32,385 nt of DNA, taken from Acidobacteriota bacterium. Lineage in GTDB: Bacteria; Acidobacteriota; Terriglobia; Terriglobales; Acidobacteriaceae. Position 1 is the first letter of the stretch. Each line of letters starts with the position of its first letter. The stretch is taken from assembly GCA_021818105.1 (NCBI GenBank), contig JAKAFB010000036.1, positions 1 through 32,385 of the forward strand, in the 5' to 3' direction. The position numbers were made by a program, and so were the translations under genes. The notes under the pieces are model-generated. The model saw only the letters and a program-made list of their open reading frames with translations. It did not search any database and had not been told where the DNA came from. Positions 22,132 through 30,568 of the stretch are shown here, piece by piece.

Positions 22132-23634
22132 TTACGGCTGGTACTTCCAGAGGTCGTTCAGCGAGCCGACATTGTTCGTGGAGTCGTAGCCGGAGCCGCC
22201 GAAGAGCCAGAAGGAACCGTTGCTGCCGACCCAGCCCGCAGCCTGACCTCTGCCGCCGGGGATATTTGTTGCTGATGCAGTGCCCATGGTGCCGTACACG
22301 GCCATTCCGTCCATAGCGCTGGTGCCGCCGACCCAGGTCCAGTTGTTTGTTGCGGGGCTGAACTTCCAGAGATCGTTGAACGAGATGCCGCCGAAGATCC
22401 AGAAGTTGTGCTGGCTGTCGGTCCAGCAAACTGCGCCATCACGCGCGCCCGGCGTGTTGCCTGCGGCGGAGGTTCCCATGGCGCCGTACTGGCCCGTTGC
22501 CGAGGGCATATTTGAGCCCGTGACCCAGGTCCAGGTTTTGGCGGTGGGATCGAACATCCAGAGATCGTTGAAGTCGACGACGGAGCTCGTGTAGTAGTAG
22601 CCAGACCCGCCGAACAACCAGAGATGGCCGCTGCCATCCAGCCAGCCGCTGGAGGCCCACCTTCCGCCGGGGACGTTGGATGCGGAAGCCTGGCCTTGGG
22701 TTCCATAGACGCCCACCTGGCCCATGCTGTATAGCGCGCCGAGAGTGTTCGAACCGCTGACCCAGGTCCACATCTTCGTGGATGGACTGAAGCTCCAAAG
22801 ATCGTTCAGCGCCCCTGCGTAGCCGTTTCCGTCAAAGCCGGATCCGCCGAAGAGCCAGAGCGTGCCGTCCGAGGTAATCCAGGTGACAGCACTGCCGCGC
22901 CCACCTGGGACGTTGGTGGCAGCTGCCACGCCGAGCGTGCCGTAGTTGCCGGGTTGGCCCTTGGCGCCGGTGGACGAGATGCTGCTGTTCGATCCGCTCA
23001 CCCAGGTCCACTGCTTTGTGCCTGGGTTGAAGGACCACAAATCGTTGAGCAGACCTTGCTGCCCCGCTGCATCAAAACCACTGCCCCCGAAGAGCCAGAA
23101 GTTGCCTTGCCCGTCAGTCCAGCCGACGGCGCCCGTGCGACCGCCCGGCATGTTGGACGAGCTGGCCACGCCAAGTGTTCCGTAGGTTCCGGGCGAGCCC
23201 AGATTCAGCGAAGTGTTGCTGGCCCCGGCGACCCAGGTCCAGGTTTTCGCGGAGGGATTGTATTCCCAAAGGTCGTTCAGGTAGCCGATTCCGGCCGAGC
23301 CGGGAAAGCTGCCCTGGGCGCTGTAGCCGTAGCCGCCAAAGAGCCACAAGTTCCCAGAGGAATCCGTCCAGGAAGTCGCCTGGCTGCGGCTGCCGGGGAA
23401 GTTGGATGTGGAAGCGACACCGAGCGTGCCGTAGACGCCGCCGTTTCCATGGTTCACATCGATCGTGTCAGCGCCGTCCACCCAGGTCCACTCATTGGTT
23501 ACCGCCGGTGGGGGTGGTGTGCCTCCTCCGCCGGTTGATGTTCCCGTGCTGCCTCCGCCGCAGGCTGAGAGAAGAAGGACTGGAAGGAGAAGCAGGAGCG
23601 ATGGGGCAGTGGACTTCTTGAACACGACAGACAC
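22132..23634 (-). CDS. Six-blade kelch-repeat beta-propeller lipoprotein
   Basis: A 500-residue protein. A lipoprotein signal peptide is clear: a hydrophobic stretch and the lipobox LLLSAC with Cys25, followed by a Gly/Ser/Thr/Pro-rich linker. The rest is six repeats of about 70-80 residues. Each contains WTWV.G, YGTLGVA-like text, a PGGR or PGAR turn, a tryptophan-Thr/Val-Asp segment, the kelch glycine pair in LWLFGG, and LNDLW.F.P.. near its end. The pattern fits a six-bladed propeller closed by the first WTWV strand and the last DLWKYQP. Membrane-anchored surface or periplasmic binding, or an adhesin-like role, is inferred from the fold. Galactose-oxidase activity should not be assumed, since no copper ligands are evident. 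A (GA)n tract lies 44-73 bp upstream of the start. Confidence 0.88.
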   Translation of the reverse strand: MSVVFKKSTAPSLLLLLPVLLLSACGGGSTGTSTGGGGTPPPPAVTNEWTWVDGADTIDVNHGNGGVYGTLGVASTSNFPGSRSQATSWTDSSGNLWLFGGYGYSAQGSFPGSAGIGYLNDLWEYNPSAKTWTWVAGASNTSLNLGSPGTYGTLGVASSSNMPGGRTGAVGWTDGQGNFWLFGGSGFDAAGQQGLLNDLWSFNPGTKQWTWVSGSNSSISSTGAKGQPGNYGTLGVAAATNVPGGRGSAVTWITSDGTLWLFGGSGFDGNGYAGALNDLWSFSPSTKMWTWVSGSNTLGALYSMGQVGVYGTQGQASASNVPGGRWASSGWLDGSGHLWLFGGSGYYYTSSVVDFNDLWMFDPTAKTWTWVTGSNMPSATGQYGAMGTSAAGNTPGARDGAVCWTDSQHNFWIFGGISFNDLWKFSPATNNWTWVGGTSAMDGMAVYGTMGTASATNIPGGRGQAAGWVGSNGSFWLFGGSGYDSTNNVGSLNDLWKYQP

Positions 23635-23677
23635 CTCGACAGAAGCAGGAGTTCAATAAGACCAGACATTGTACAGG

Positions 23678-23707
23678 GAGAGAGAGAGAGAAAGAGAGAG
23701 AGAGAAG
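23678..23707. repeat. (GA)n microsatellite upstream of the kelch lipoprotein gene
   Basis: Seven GA units, an AA interruption, then six more GA units and AG. On the kelch coding strand it is a (CT)n tract 44-73 bp before the ATG, where the promoter core would be expected. Dinucleotide tracts of this length are unusual in bacteria outside contingency loci. Confidence 0.85.
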
Positions 23708-23833
23708 CAAATTGCGTGACGATTGATGCTTGAGGTCGTAAGGTACACCGCACGTGACGGCGTGCTTTGTTCGTCCGTTTAGACTGGAGAGTTAGTGCGG
23801 GCTGCTCGCGCGGTATCTGGAGCGCCCCGGAAC

Positions 23834-23837
23834 GGAG
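23834..23837 (+). promoter_or_regulatory. Ribosome binding site for the TTG start of lpdA
   Basis: GGAG is five bases before TTG 23843-23845. A second GGAG stands five bases before the in-frame GTG at 23795, so both starts have a site. Family alignment favours the TTG. Confidence 0.55.
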
Positions 23838-23842
23838 TTCCT

Positions 23843-25267
23843 TTGGCAGAGACAGTGTTTGATGTGGCGATTATCGGCAGCGGGCCGGGTGGGTATACGG
23901 CGGCGATTCGCGCGGGGCAGCTTGGGCTGAAGGTGGCGCTGATTGAGAAGACGCCGAAGCTGGGCGGGACGTGTCTGCATGTGGGCTGCATACCGACGAA
24001 GGCGCTCCTGTTCAACGCCGAGCTGTGGGACCACCTGAAGCACGCGGGCGAGTACGGCATCGACGGCGTGGAGGGGCGCGCGCTGAACTGGGAGGCGGTG
24101 CAGAAGCGCAAGAGCGCGATCGTGACCAAGCACGCCAAGGGCCTCGAGTTCCTGATGAAGAAGAACAAGGTCACGGTGATTCCGGGCTACGGGAAGCTGA
24201 CCGGACCGGCGAAGGACGGCATACACACGGTGGCGCTGACGGACGTGCCGGAAGGCGCGGCAAGCGAGGTGAAGGCGAAGAATGTGATTCTGGCGACGGG
24301 TTCGGAGGCGAAGACGATCTTCGGCCTCGCGCCGGATGACCGCATCCTCACCAACATCGAGATGCTGAGCGTGACGGAGCCGCCGAAGTCGCTGATTGTG
24401 ATTGGCGCGGGCGCGGTGGGCGTGGAGTTCAGCTCGATTTTCAAGAGCTTTGGAGCGGAGATTACCATCGTCGAGTTTTTGCCGCGCATTGTGCCGGTGG
24501 AGGATGAGGACGTTTCAAAGGAACTGACGCGCCTCTTCAAGAAGCGCGGCATCGACGTGAACACCGGCGCGAAGGTGGAAAAGATTGAGAAGACCGAAGC
24601 GGGCGTGAAGGTGACCTGGACGGGCACGAACGGCAAGACGGTGGAGAAGGAAGCCGAAAAGGTGCTGGTGGCCGTGGGCCGCGCTCCGCGGACGGAGAAT
24701 GTGGGGCTGGAGACGACGCGCGTGGAGCTGGAGCGCGGCTTTGTGAAGGTGAACGAGGCGCAGGAGACGGCGGAGCCGGGCGTCTATGCCGTCGGCGACA
24801 TTGTGGCCGGGCTGCCGCAACTGGCGCACGTGGCCGGCATGAGCGGCATTGTGGCCGTGTCGAAGATTGCCGGGCGCACGTACAAGCCGGTGCGGCGCGA
24901 TCGCATTCCGGGGGCGACGTATTGCGAGCCGCAGATCGGCAGCGTCGGCCTGACCGAAGCGCAGGCGATGGAAAAGGGCTACACGGTGAAGGTGGGCAAG
25001 TTCCCGTTCGCGGGTAACTCCAAGGCCACGATTGTGGGCAACCACGACGGCTTTGTGAAGATTGTGGCGGACGCCAAGTACGGCGAGATTCTGGGCGTGC
25101 ACATCCTGGGGCCGCAGGCGACGGAACTGATTGCCGAGGCGGTGGCGGTGATGGAGATGGAAGGCACGGTGGAGGAGATGATGTTTACCATCCACGCTCA
25201 CCCGACGCTGGCAGAGAGCATGCTGGACGCGTTCGCGGCGGTAGAAGGGATGGCAGTGAACGCGTAG
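23843..25267 (+). CDS. lpdA: Dihydrolipoyl dehydrogenase (E3)
   Basis: A 474-residue flavoprotein that reoxidises dihydrolipoamide with NAD+ in 2-oxoacid dehydrogenase and glycine-cleavage complexes. FAD-binding GSGPGG is near residue 12. The redox disulfide is Cys44/Cys49 in GGTCLHVGCIPTK. The NAD-binding motif is VIGAGAVGVE at about 187-196. The second FAD segment is YAVGDIVAGLPQLAH, and the C-terminal interface holds the catalytic His-Glu pair in HAHPTLAE. I chose TTG 23843 (product begins MAETVFDVAIIG), which matches the family. GTG 23795 would add 16 unconserved residues and has an equally good ribosome site. No E1/E2 genes are adjacent, so the gene is an orphan E3. A bidirectional terminator follows. 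Confidence 0.96.
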   Translation: MAETVFDVAIIGSGPGGYTAAIRAGQLGLKVALIEKTPKLGGTCLHVGCIPTKALLFNAELWDHLKHAGEYGIDGVEGRALNWEAVQKRKSAIVTKHAKGLEFLMKKNKVTVIPGYGKLTGPAKDGIHTVALTDVPEGAASEVKAKNVILATGSEAKTIFGLAPDDRILTNIEMLSVTEPPKSLIVIGAGAVGVEFSSIFKSFGAEITIVEFLPRIVPVEDEDVSKELTRLFKKRGIDVNTGAKVEKIEKTEAGVKVTWTGTNGKTVEKEAEKVLVAVGRAPRTENVGLETTRVELERGFVKVNEAQETAEPGVYAVGDIVAGLPQLAHVAGMSGIVAVSKIAGRTYKPVRRDRIPGATYCEPQIGSVGLTEAQAMEKGYTVKVGKFPFAGNSKATIVGNHDGFVKIVADAKYGEILGVHILGPQATELIAEAVAVMEMEGTVEEMMFTIHAHPTLAESMLDAFAAVEGMAVNA

Positions 25268-25302
25268 CCGGGCGTAGTGGGGCAGATGCCGCTGGCGCGG
25301 TG

Positions 25303-25332
25303 AAACGGGCCATCCTTCGGAGTGGCCCGTTT
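25303..25332. terminator. Bidirectional terminator between lpdA and the DUF3857 gene
   Basis: Perfect 10-bp stem AAACGGGCCA (25303-25312) / TGGCCCGTTT (25323-25332) with a 10-base loop. A/T at the stem base supplies the short tract for both strands. It abuts the stop codon of the minus-strand gene (25333). Confidence 0.75.
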
Positions 25333-28251
25333 CTATTGCGGGATGCGAATGATGCGGGCGCTCCTGGGAGCTGCGGACGGCGTGAGGTTGATGGCCGTGC
25401 TGGAACCGGGCATCTCAATGGATGTGGGCAGCAGCAGGTAGGCGTCGCAGCCGGCCCAAGGCGTGCAGATGAGGCGCACTTCGCGCAGGAGGCGCGCCCT
25501 GGAGCCCGAGGGCAACTGCGGCGGAAAGCGATGTGCCTGAAGAACGGCCGTCATGGTTCCGAAGCCCTTGTCGCCGTGGAGCAAGGTGACCTTGACGGGT
25601 TTGCCGGCCTCGAAGGCGAGCGCATAGAGGCACGATCCGGTGAGCTTGCTGGTGCGGGTAAGCTGGTGGATTTCTGTTTCGCGGTCGAGCTCGGCGCGCA
25701 GGCTGCCGTTGTAGGCGCCGTGGTTGAGCGAGGTGGAGTTGAGATCCTTGCCGGTGACGCGCCTGTAGCCGTCGGCAATACGCTCATTCAGGCTGTAGGC
25801 GGAGTAGAGGAATCCTCCCAGGGGGTTCTCGACGCTGGCGATGCTGGCGAGCGCATACTGATGGGCCGCTGCTGCCTTTTTGCCCTGGGCTTCCAGCAGC
25901 CGCCCGAGCTGATATCCGCTGACTCGGTCCTGGCTGAGTTGCCATGCGGCGTTGAGGTAGGTTTCAGCGGCGGGCAGGTCGTGGGCCTCAAGGGCGGCCC
26001 ACCCCCGCGTGGACCACGCGTACGCCAGCGCCTGCGCCCAGTAGAGCGAGTGCGGGTCGTCGGGCGGCAGGGTTGCGGTTTCAGCTTCAAGGGCATCGAG
26101 GCCTTTGCGCGCCAGGTCTGCGGCTTTGTCAACGCCGTCGGAGCTGGGCGGCGGATCGGCTTCGAGCATCGAGGCGGCATTGTGAATGGGCAGAACGCTT
26201 TCAAAGAGCTTTTGCTGCATGCCGGATGCTTCGGGATCGAAGCCGCCGTGGCCCAGGGGGAGCATGGCGCTGGCTGTGCTGGGCGCGATGAGGGGCGTGG
26301 AGTTGGCCTCGTCCTGGTAGACGGCGCGACGGAAGTCGAGGTATTTGTCCCACTGGGCGAGGGGAACCTTGTCCTTTTTCATCACCATCCGCCGTTCGGC
26401 GGAGTAGGCGCCGTCCTTGAAGGAGTAGGTGGAGTGATACTCTGCCCAATCCTCGGTCAGGTCGATGCCGCTTTTGGGAACCATGCTCCAGCCGGCGGGC
26501 AACTGCACGGTGGCGCGGAAGTCCTGGACGCCGGGCGAGCCGATGTCAATATCGTCGGCGGGCTTGATCTGCTTGATACCGGGGGCCAGTTCCCACCCGG
26601 TGGACGGAAAAGGCGGGGTGATGCGGCGATTGTCCCAGTCGCTGTATTTCTCACGCCGGTAGTCGTAGGAGAACTGGAGGGGCTGGCCGATCTGTTCGAT
26701 GGGGGAGACGTCGGGTGTCTGTACCTCTCCCCCAAAGCCGGTGGCATTGGAGAACTGCTGCACGAGGAGCTTCCACTGCGATTGGGGCACGGAGCGGAAT
26801 GCGGCGCGGAGTACCATCTCCACGTCGCCGTGGTAGGTCTGGACGAAGTGCCCGGTAAAGAGGCCCTGATCGGAGAGCTTGCCGGAGACCTGAAAGTTGG
26901 CGGTCTGCGGAAAGGGCAGGTCGGCGGGCGTACGTTCAAGGTCGGCGGGCTTGTCCGGGGGAATGGCGAGGGCCTGTTTGTCACGGAGCGTGGCCATGAG
27001 CGAGCCGATGGGCGCCACTTCTTCGGTGGAGTCCATCCAGAGCAACTTGCCGTCGATGGGGACGAGGGTGATGACGTGGTCGAACTGCGCGGGTGAAGGC
27101 GTGGCGGGGTCGAGCTGGCGGCTGCTGGAGATGAGCACCGGCCAGGCTTGAATGCCGGCGGCCTTGAGCAGCGTGGCGAGCAGCGTGTGCTTGTCCTTGC
27201 AGTCGCCGTACTCGTTGGAGAGCACGTCGTCGGCGGCGTGGGGCTGGTAGCGGCCGATGCCGAAGTTGAGGCCGACGTAGTGGATGTGGAGGGCTACGTC
27301 ATTGAAGATGGCGCGAAGCTTGTCTTCAGGGCTTGCGAGGCCGCGGGTGAGAGCGTCGGCGCGGGCCTGGATGGCCGGGGTGACGACGAGAGCATCCTGC
27401 TGCAGGGACTGGTACCAGGCGCCGACCTGCTGCCAGTTGGAGAAGGTGGTGACCTGGATGGAAGGCTTCCAGTCTTTGGTGGACTTGGGCGGCGCGTCGG
27501 GATCGGGGCGGGCGAGGTTTGAACTGGCCCAGTGGTAGAGCTTGCGGCCGTTGGCGGTGGTCACGCGGGGCTGCGCGTCGGCGCTGGCCACGGTGACAGC
27601 TTTGCCGGCGGGCAGGTCGAGGTCAACCTGCTCATCGAGCACGATGAAATCCTTCTGAAAGGTGTATTCAAGCCAGAACTGGCCGGGGATCTCCGGCTTG
27701 AGCGTGCGCAGGGTCACTTGATACTCGAGTGTGTCTCCCACGCCGAGGCCTTTGACGGCGACATGCTTCTGATGGATGTCAGAGTACATTGGCGCCTCGC
27801 GCGTCACGTCAGCGGGCATGTCCTGCGTGTTGTAGCCGGGCGTAACCACAACTGTACCGTCTGGCTTGCGGACGCGCACATAACCGATATCGATCTGCTC
27901 GTTCGAGGCGGTGTAGGTGAAGCTGAGCACAGCCATCTCTTTGACGCCGGCGTCGGCGAGGACGCGGACGCGCGCGGTGGTTTCGCGCGTGCCGGTGCCG
28001 TCTGCCTCTTCGCGGATGCGGGTGCTCAAGAGATCGAAGGCGAGGGCCTCTTTTGAGACGTCAGGCGCTTTTGCAACAGGCGCGGAAGAAGATTGTGGGG
28101 GCTGACTGGATGCGGAGTTCGCCGCTGGAGGAGCCTGCGCAGGAGAAGGCAGCAAGCCAGAGATACACACAGCCAGAGCAGGAGCGAACAAGCGACATAT
28201 GTGACGCATGAAAGCTGCAAAGCGCATAAGCATGGCAAGTGGGCGGTGCAT
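25333..28251 (-). CDS. DUF3857 and transglutaminase-like domain protein, exported, large
   Basis: A 972-residue protein with a signal peptide (hydrophobic residues about 20-40, ending near PAQA). DUF3857 occupies about residues 70-240. The transglutaminase-like domain spans about 280-420 with an intact triad: Cys351 in NEYGDCKDKH, His392 in FDHVITLV and Asp407 in LWMDST. A beta-rich region (to about 700) and a helical TPR-like region (about 740-860: YWAQALAYAWSTRGWAALEA, then AETYLNAAWQL) follow, and the tail is of unknown fold. Such proteins are common in Acidobacteriota and Bacteroidota and are thought to act on proteins or peptides outside the cytoplasm. The catalytic class (crosslinking or proteolysis) is not known. 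Several in-frame ATGs (28251, 28233, 28227, 28209) give an acceptable signal peptide, and none has a clear ribosome site. The gene lies 153 bp downstream of thrS on the same strand. Confidence 0.85.
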   Translation of the reverse strand: MHRPLAMLMRFAAFMRHICRLFAPALAVCISGLLPSPAQAPPAANSASSQPPQSSSAPVAKAPDVSKEALAFDLLSTRIREEADGTGTRETTARVRVLADAGVKEMAVLSFTYTASNEQIDIGYVRVRKPDGTVVVTPGYNTQDMPADVTREAPMYSDIHQKHVAVKGLGVGDTLEYQVTLRTLKPEIPGQFWLEYTFQKDFIVLDEQVDLDLPAGKAVTVASADAQPRVTTANGRKLYHWASSNLARPDPDAPPKSTKDWKPSIQVTTFSNWQQVGAWYQSLQQDALVVTPAIQARADALTRGLASPEDKLRAIFNDVALHIHYVGLNFGIGRYQPHAADDVLSNEYGDCKDKHTLLATLLKAAGIQAWPVLISSSRQLDPATPSPAQFDHVITLVPIDGKLLWMDSTEEVAPIGSLMATLRDKQALAIPPDKPADLERTPADLPFPQTANFQVSGKLSDQGLFTGHFVQTYHGDVEMVLRAAFRSVPQSQWKLLVQQFSNATGFGGEVQTPDVSPIEQIGQPLQFSYDYRREKYSDWDNRRITPPFPSTGWELAPGIKQIKPADDIDIGSPGVQDFRATVQLPAGWSMVPKSGIDLTEDWAEYHSTYSFKDGAYSAERRMVMKKDKVPLAQWDKYLDFRRAVYQDEANSTPLIAPSTASAMLPLGHGGFDPEASGMQQKLFESVLPIHNAASMLEADPPPSSDGVDKAADLARKGLDALEAETATLPPDDPHSLYWAQALAYAWSTRGWAALEAHDLPAAETYLNAAWQLSQDRVSGYQLGRLLEAQGKKAAAAHQYALASIASVENPLGGFLYSAYSLNERIADGYRRVTGKDLNSTSLNHGAYNGSLRAELDRETEIHQLTRTSKLTGSCLYALAFEAGKPVKVTLLHGDKGFGTMTAVLQAHRFPPQLPSGSRARLLREVRLICTPWAGCDAYLLLPTSIEMPGSSTAINLTPSAAPRSARIIRIPQ

Positions 28252-28404
28252 AAAAAGAGCGATTTTCGGTCAATGGAACAATAACAGAGTGATGCACTGC
28301 GGGATGTGGGAAAGAAACTGAAGGATCCAGGGCCTGATTCCGCACAGGAAACCGGTGCGCCTGCCGGTGAAGCAGTGGCGCCGATTACCGGAGAATTTCC
28401 AGCC

Positions 28405-30438
28405 TTACAGCTCTGTTGACTGGGTTGCGACGAGGGCTTTGGCCTTGGCGATGAAGTCGGTGAGCGGCATGGAGCCCTGGTCGCCTTTGCCGCGGGTGCG
28501 GACGCTGACGGCGCTGGCCGCCTCTTCCTTGTCGCCGAAGACGAGGATGTAGGGCGTCTTCTGGTTGGCGAAGTCGCGGATTTTGGCGTTCATCTTTTCA
28601 TTGCGCGCGTCCACTTCCACGCGGAGGCCCGCGGCTTTGAGTTCGGCTTCGACCTTTTCAGCGTAGGCAAGATGGCGCTCGCTGATGGGCACGAGGCCGA
28701 TCTGCACGGGCGCGAGCCAGAGCGGGAAGGCTCCGGCGTAGTGCTCGATGAGCACGCCAAAGAAGCGCTCGACGGAGCCGAAGAGAGCGCGGTGGACCAT
28801 GACGGGCTGATGGCGCTCGCCGTCTTCGCCCACGTATTCAAGCTCGAAGCGGGCGGGCAGGTTGAAATCGAATTGAACTGTCGATAACTGCCAGAGGCGG
28901 CCGAGCACGTCGACGAGTTTCACGTCGATCTTGGGGCCGTAGAAGGCGGCTTCGCCGGGGATGGTCTTGTATTTGATTCCCTTGCGTTCGAGCGCGCGCT
29001 GCAGGGAGCCGACGGCGAGGTTCCAGTTTTCGTCGGAGCCGGCGTAGTGGGCGCGGTCGTTGGGGTCCCATGTGGAGAGCTCGACTTTGAACTCTGAGAA
29101 GCCGAAGGTTTTGAGCACGGCCTCGGCAAAGTCGATGCAGGCGACCACCTCGTCTTCAATCTGACCCGGCGTGCAGAAGATGTGGGCGTCGTCCTGCGTG
29201 AAGCCCCGCACGCGCAGGAGGCCGTGCATGGTGCCGGAGCGCTCGTAGCGATAGACGTTGCCGAGCTCAGCGTAGCGGGCGGGCAGGTCGCGGTAGCTCT
29301 TGGGTGAGTTCTTGTAGATGAGGATGTGGAACGGACAGTTCATGGGCTTCATGCGGTAATTCGCATCGTCCAGTTCCATGGGGGTGAACATGTTGGAGGC
29401 GTAGAAGCCCTCGTGGCCGGAGGTCTGCCAGAGGTTTACGCGGGCCACGTGCGGCGTGTAGACAAGCTGATAGCCGCGGCGGATGCACTCTTCGCGCATC
29501 CAGTCCTCCATGATCTTGCGGATCATAGCGCCTTTGGGATGCCAGAAGATGAGGCCCGTGCCGGCCAGCTCCTGAATGCTGAAAAGGTCGAGCTGTTTGC
29601 CGAGGACGCGATGGTCGCGGCGGGCGGCTTCCTCAAGGCGCGCGAAGTGGGCATCGAGGTCCTTCTGCGAGAAGAAGGCCGTGCCATAGATGCGCTGCAA
29701 TTGCGGGTTCTTCTCGTCGCCGAGCCAGTAGGCGCCGGCGAGGTTGGTGACTTTGACGGCCTTGACGCGGCCTGTGGACGGCACGTGCGGGCCGCGGCAG
29801 AAGTCGACGAACTTGCCGTTGCGATAGAAGCTGACCTGCGATCCGGGCAGGGTGAACTTCGTGACGAAGTGCGTCTTCATGAAGTCGCCGTCTCGCTCGA
29901 AGTCTTCCAGACTCTTTTCTCTTGGAGCGAATTCGTGGACGAACGGTTCGTCACGGGCGATGACTTCGGCCATTTTGGATTGAATGGCGGCGAGGTCTTC
30001 CGGCGTGAAGGGCTTTTCGCGGTAGAAGTCATAAAAGAAGCCGGAGTCTGTGGCGGGGCCGTGGCCGAGCTTGGTCTCAGGGAACAATTCGAGTACCGCC
30101 GTGGCCAGCACGTGCGCAGCGGAGTGGCGCACGACCTTGAGTGCTTCTGGGTCCTTCTCGGTCACCAGCTCCAGGCGCGTGTCTTCCGTGAGCGGTGTGG
30201 AGAGGTCGACGAGGCGCGCTGCGGAAGTGTCTTCGGCGGCGTACATGGCGGCCTCGGAGGGCGCGTCTTCCGCGGCCTTTTGCTCGGTGGCGGCGGTGAG
30301 CGGCGTGAGGCGGGCGACCACGCTGGCCGCGGCCAGGCGCGGCGAGATGGAGTTGGCAATCTCAAGCGGCGTTGTGCCTGAGGGCACCTCGCGAATGGCC
30401 CCATCGGGCAGATGTACGGCGATTGTTTGCTTGCTCAT
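28405..30438 (-). CDS. thrS: Threonyl-tRNA synthetase
   Basis: A 677-residue class II aminoacyl-tRNA synthetase that charges tRNA-Thr. Domain order: N-terminal TGS (about 1-95); the N2 editing domain with HSAAHVLATAV and DSGFFYDF; the catalytic core with motif 1 near KGAMIRKIMEDWMREE; the zinc ligands Cys368 (MKPMNCPFH), His419 (FTQDDAH) and the histidine of MVHRALFGSVERF; and the C-terminal anticodon domain (WLAPVQIGLVPIS to the end). The protein is about 35 residues longer than the E. coli enzyme. Most of the excess is an Ala/Glu-rich insertion at about residues 45-75 within the TGS domain. No Shine-Dalgarno sequence is seen before ATG 30436-30438. A short inverted repeat (GCGG, six A, CCGC on the plus strand, 30470-30483) lies in the leader. 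Confidence 0.97.
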   Translation of the reverse strand: MSKQTIAVHLPDGAIREVPSGTTPLEIANSISPRLAAASVVARLTPLTAATEQKAAEDAPSEAAMYAAEDTSAARLVDLSTPLTEDTRLELVTEKDPEALKVVRHSAAHVLATAVLELFPETKLGHGPATDSGFFYDFYREKPFTPEDLAAIQSKMAEVIARDEPFVHEFAPREKSLEDFERDGDFMKTHFVTKFTLPGSQVSFYRNGKFVDFCRGPHVPSTGRVKAVKVTNLAGAYWLGDEKNPQLQRIYGTAFFSQKDLDAHFARLEEAARRDHRVLGKQLDLFSIQELAGTGLIFWHPKGAMIRKIMEDWMREECIRRGYQLVYTPHVARVNLWQTSGHEGFYASNMFTPMELDDANYRMKPMNCPFHILIYKNSPKSYRDLPARYAELGNVYRYERSGTMHGLLRVRGFTQDDAHIFCTPGQIEDEVVACIDFAEAVLKTFGFSEFKVELSTWDPNDRAHYAGSDENWNLAVGSLQRALERKGIKYKTIPGEAAFYGPKIDVKLVDVLGRLWQLSTVQFDFNLPARFELEYVGEDGERHQPVMVHRALFGSVERFFGVLIEHYAGAFPLWLAPVQIGLVPISERHLAYAEKVEAELKAAGLRVEVDARNEKMNAKIRDFANQKTPYILVFGDKEEAASAVSVRTRGKGDQGSMPLTDFIAKAKALVATQSTEL

Positions 30439-30568
30439 GGTGTTAGAAGGCGCGGTGAGGTTTGCCGGTGCGGAAAAAACCGCGCAACATAACAGGATAT
30501 ACCGAGGCGTGGCGGCCAGTGCGCCGGGAACACGGGCTGTCGCGACGTTGCGCCCGTGGATTACCCTA

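Noticed and set aside
22132..23634. Galactose oxidase annotation for the kelch protein
   Set aside because: Only the kelch propeller repeats are present. No copper-binding residues or oxidase C-terminal domain are visible.
25300..27096. A 598-codon open frame on the plus strand opposite the DUF3857 gene
   Set aside because: The minus strand encodes a recognisable signal peptide and an intact transglutaminase triad. The antisense frame has low-complexity Gly/Val/Ala text typical of high-GC shadows and no ribosome site.
29326..30381. A 351-codon plus-strand frame opposite thrS
   Set aside because: Shadow of a highly conserved gene. No recognisable domain, start signal or separate promoter.
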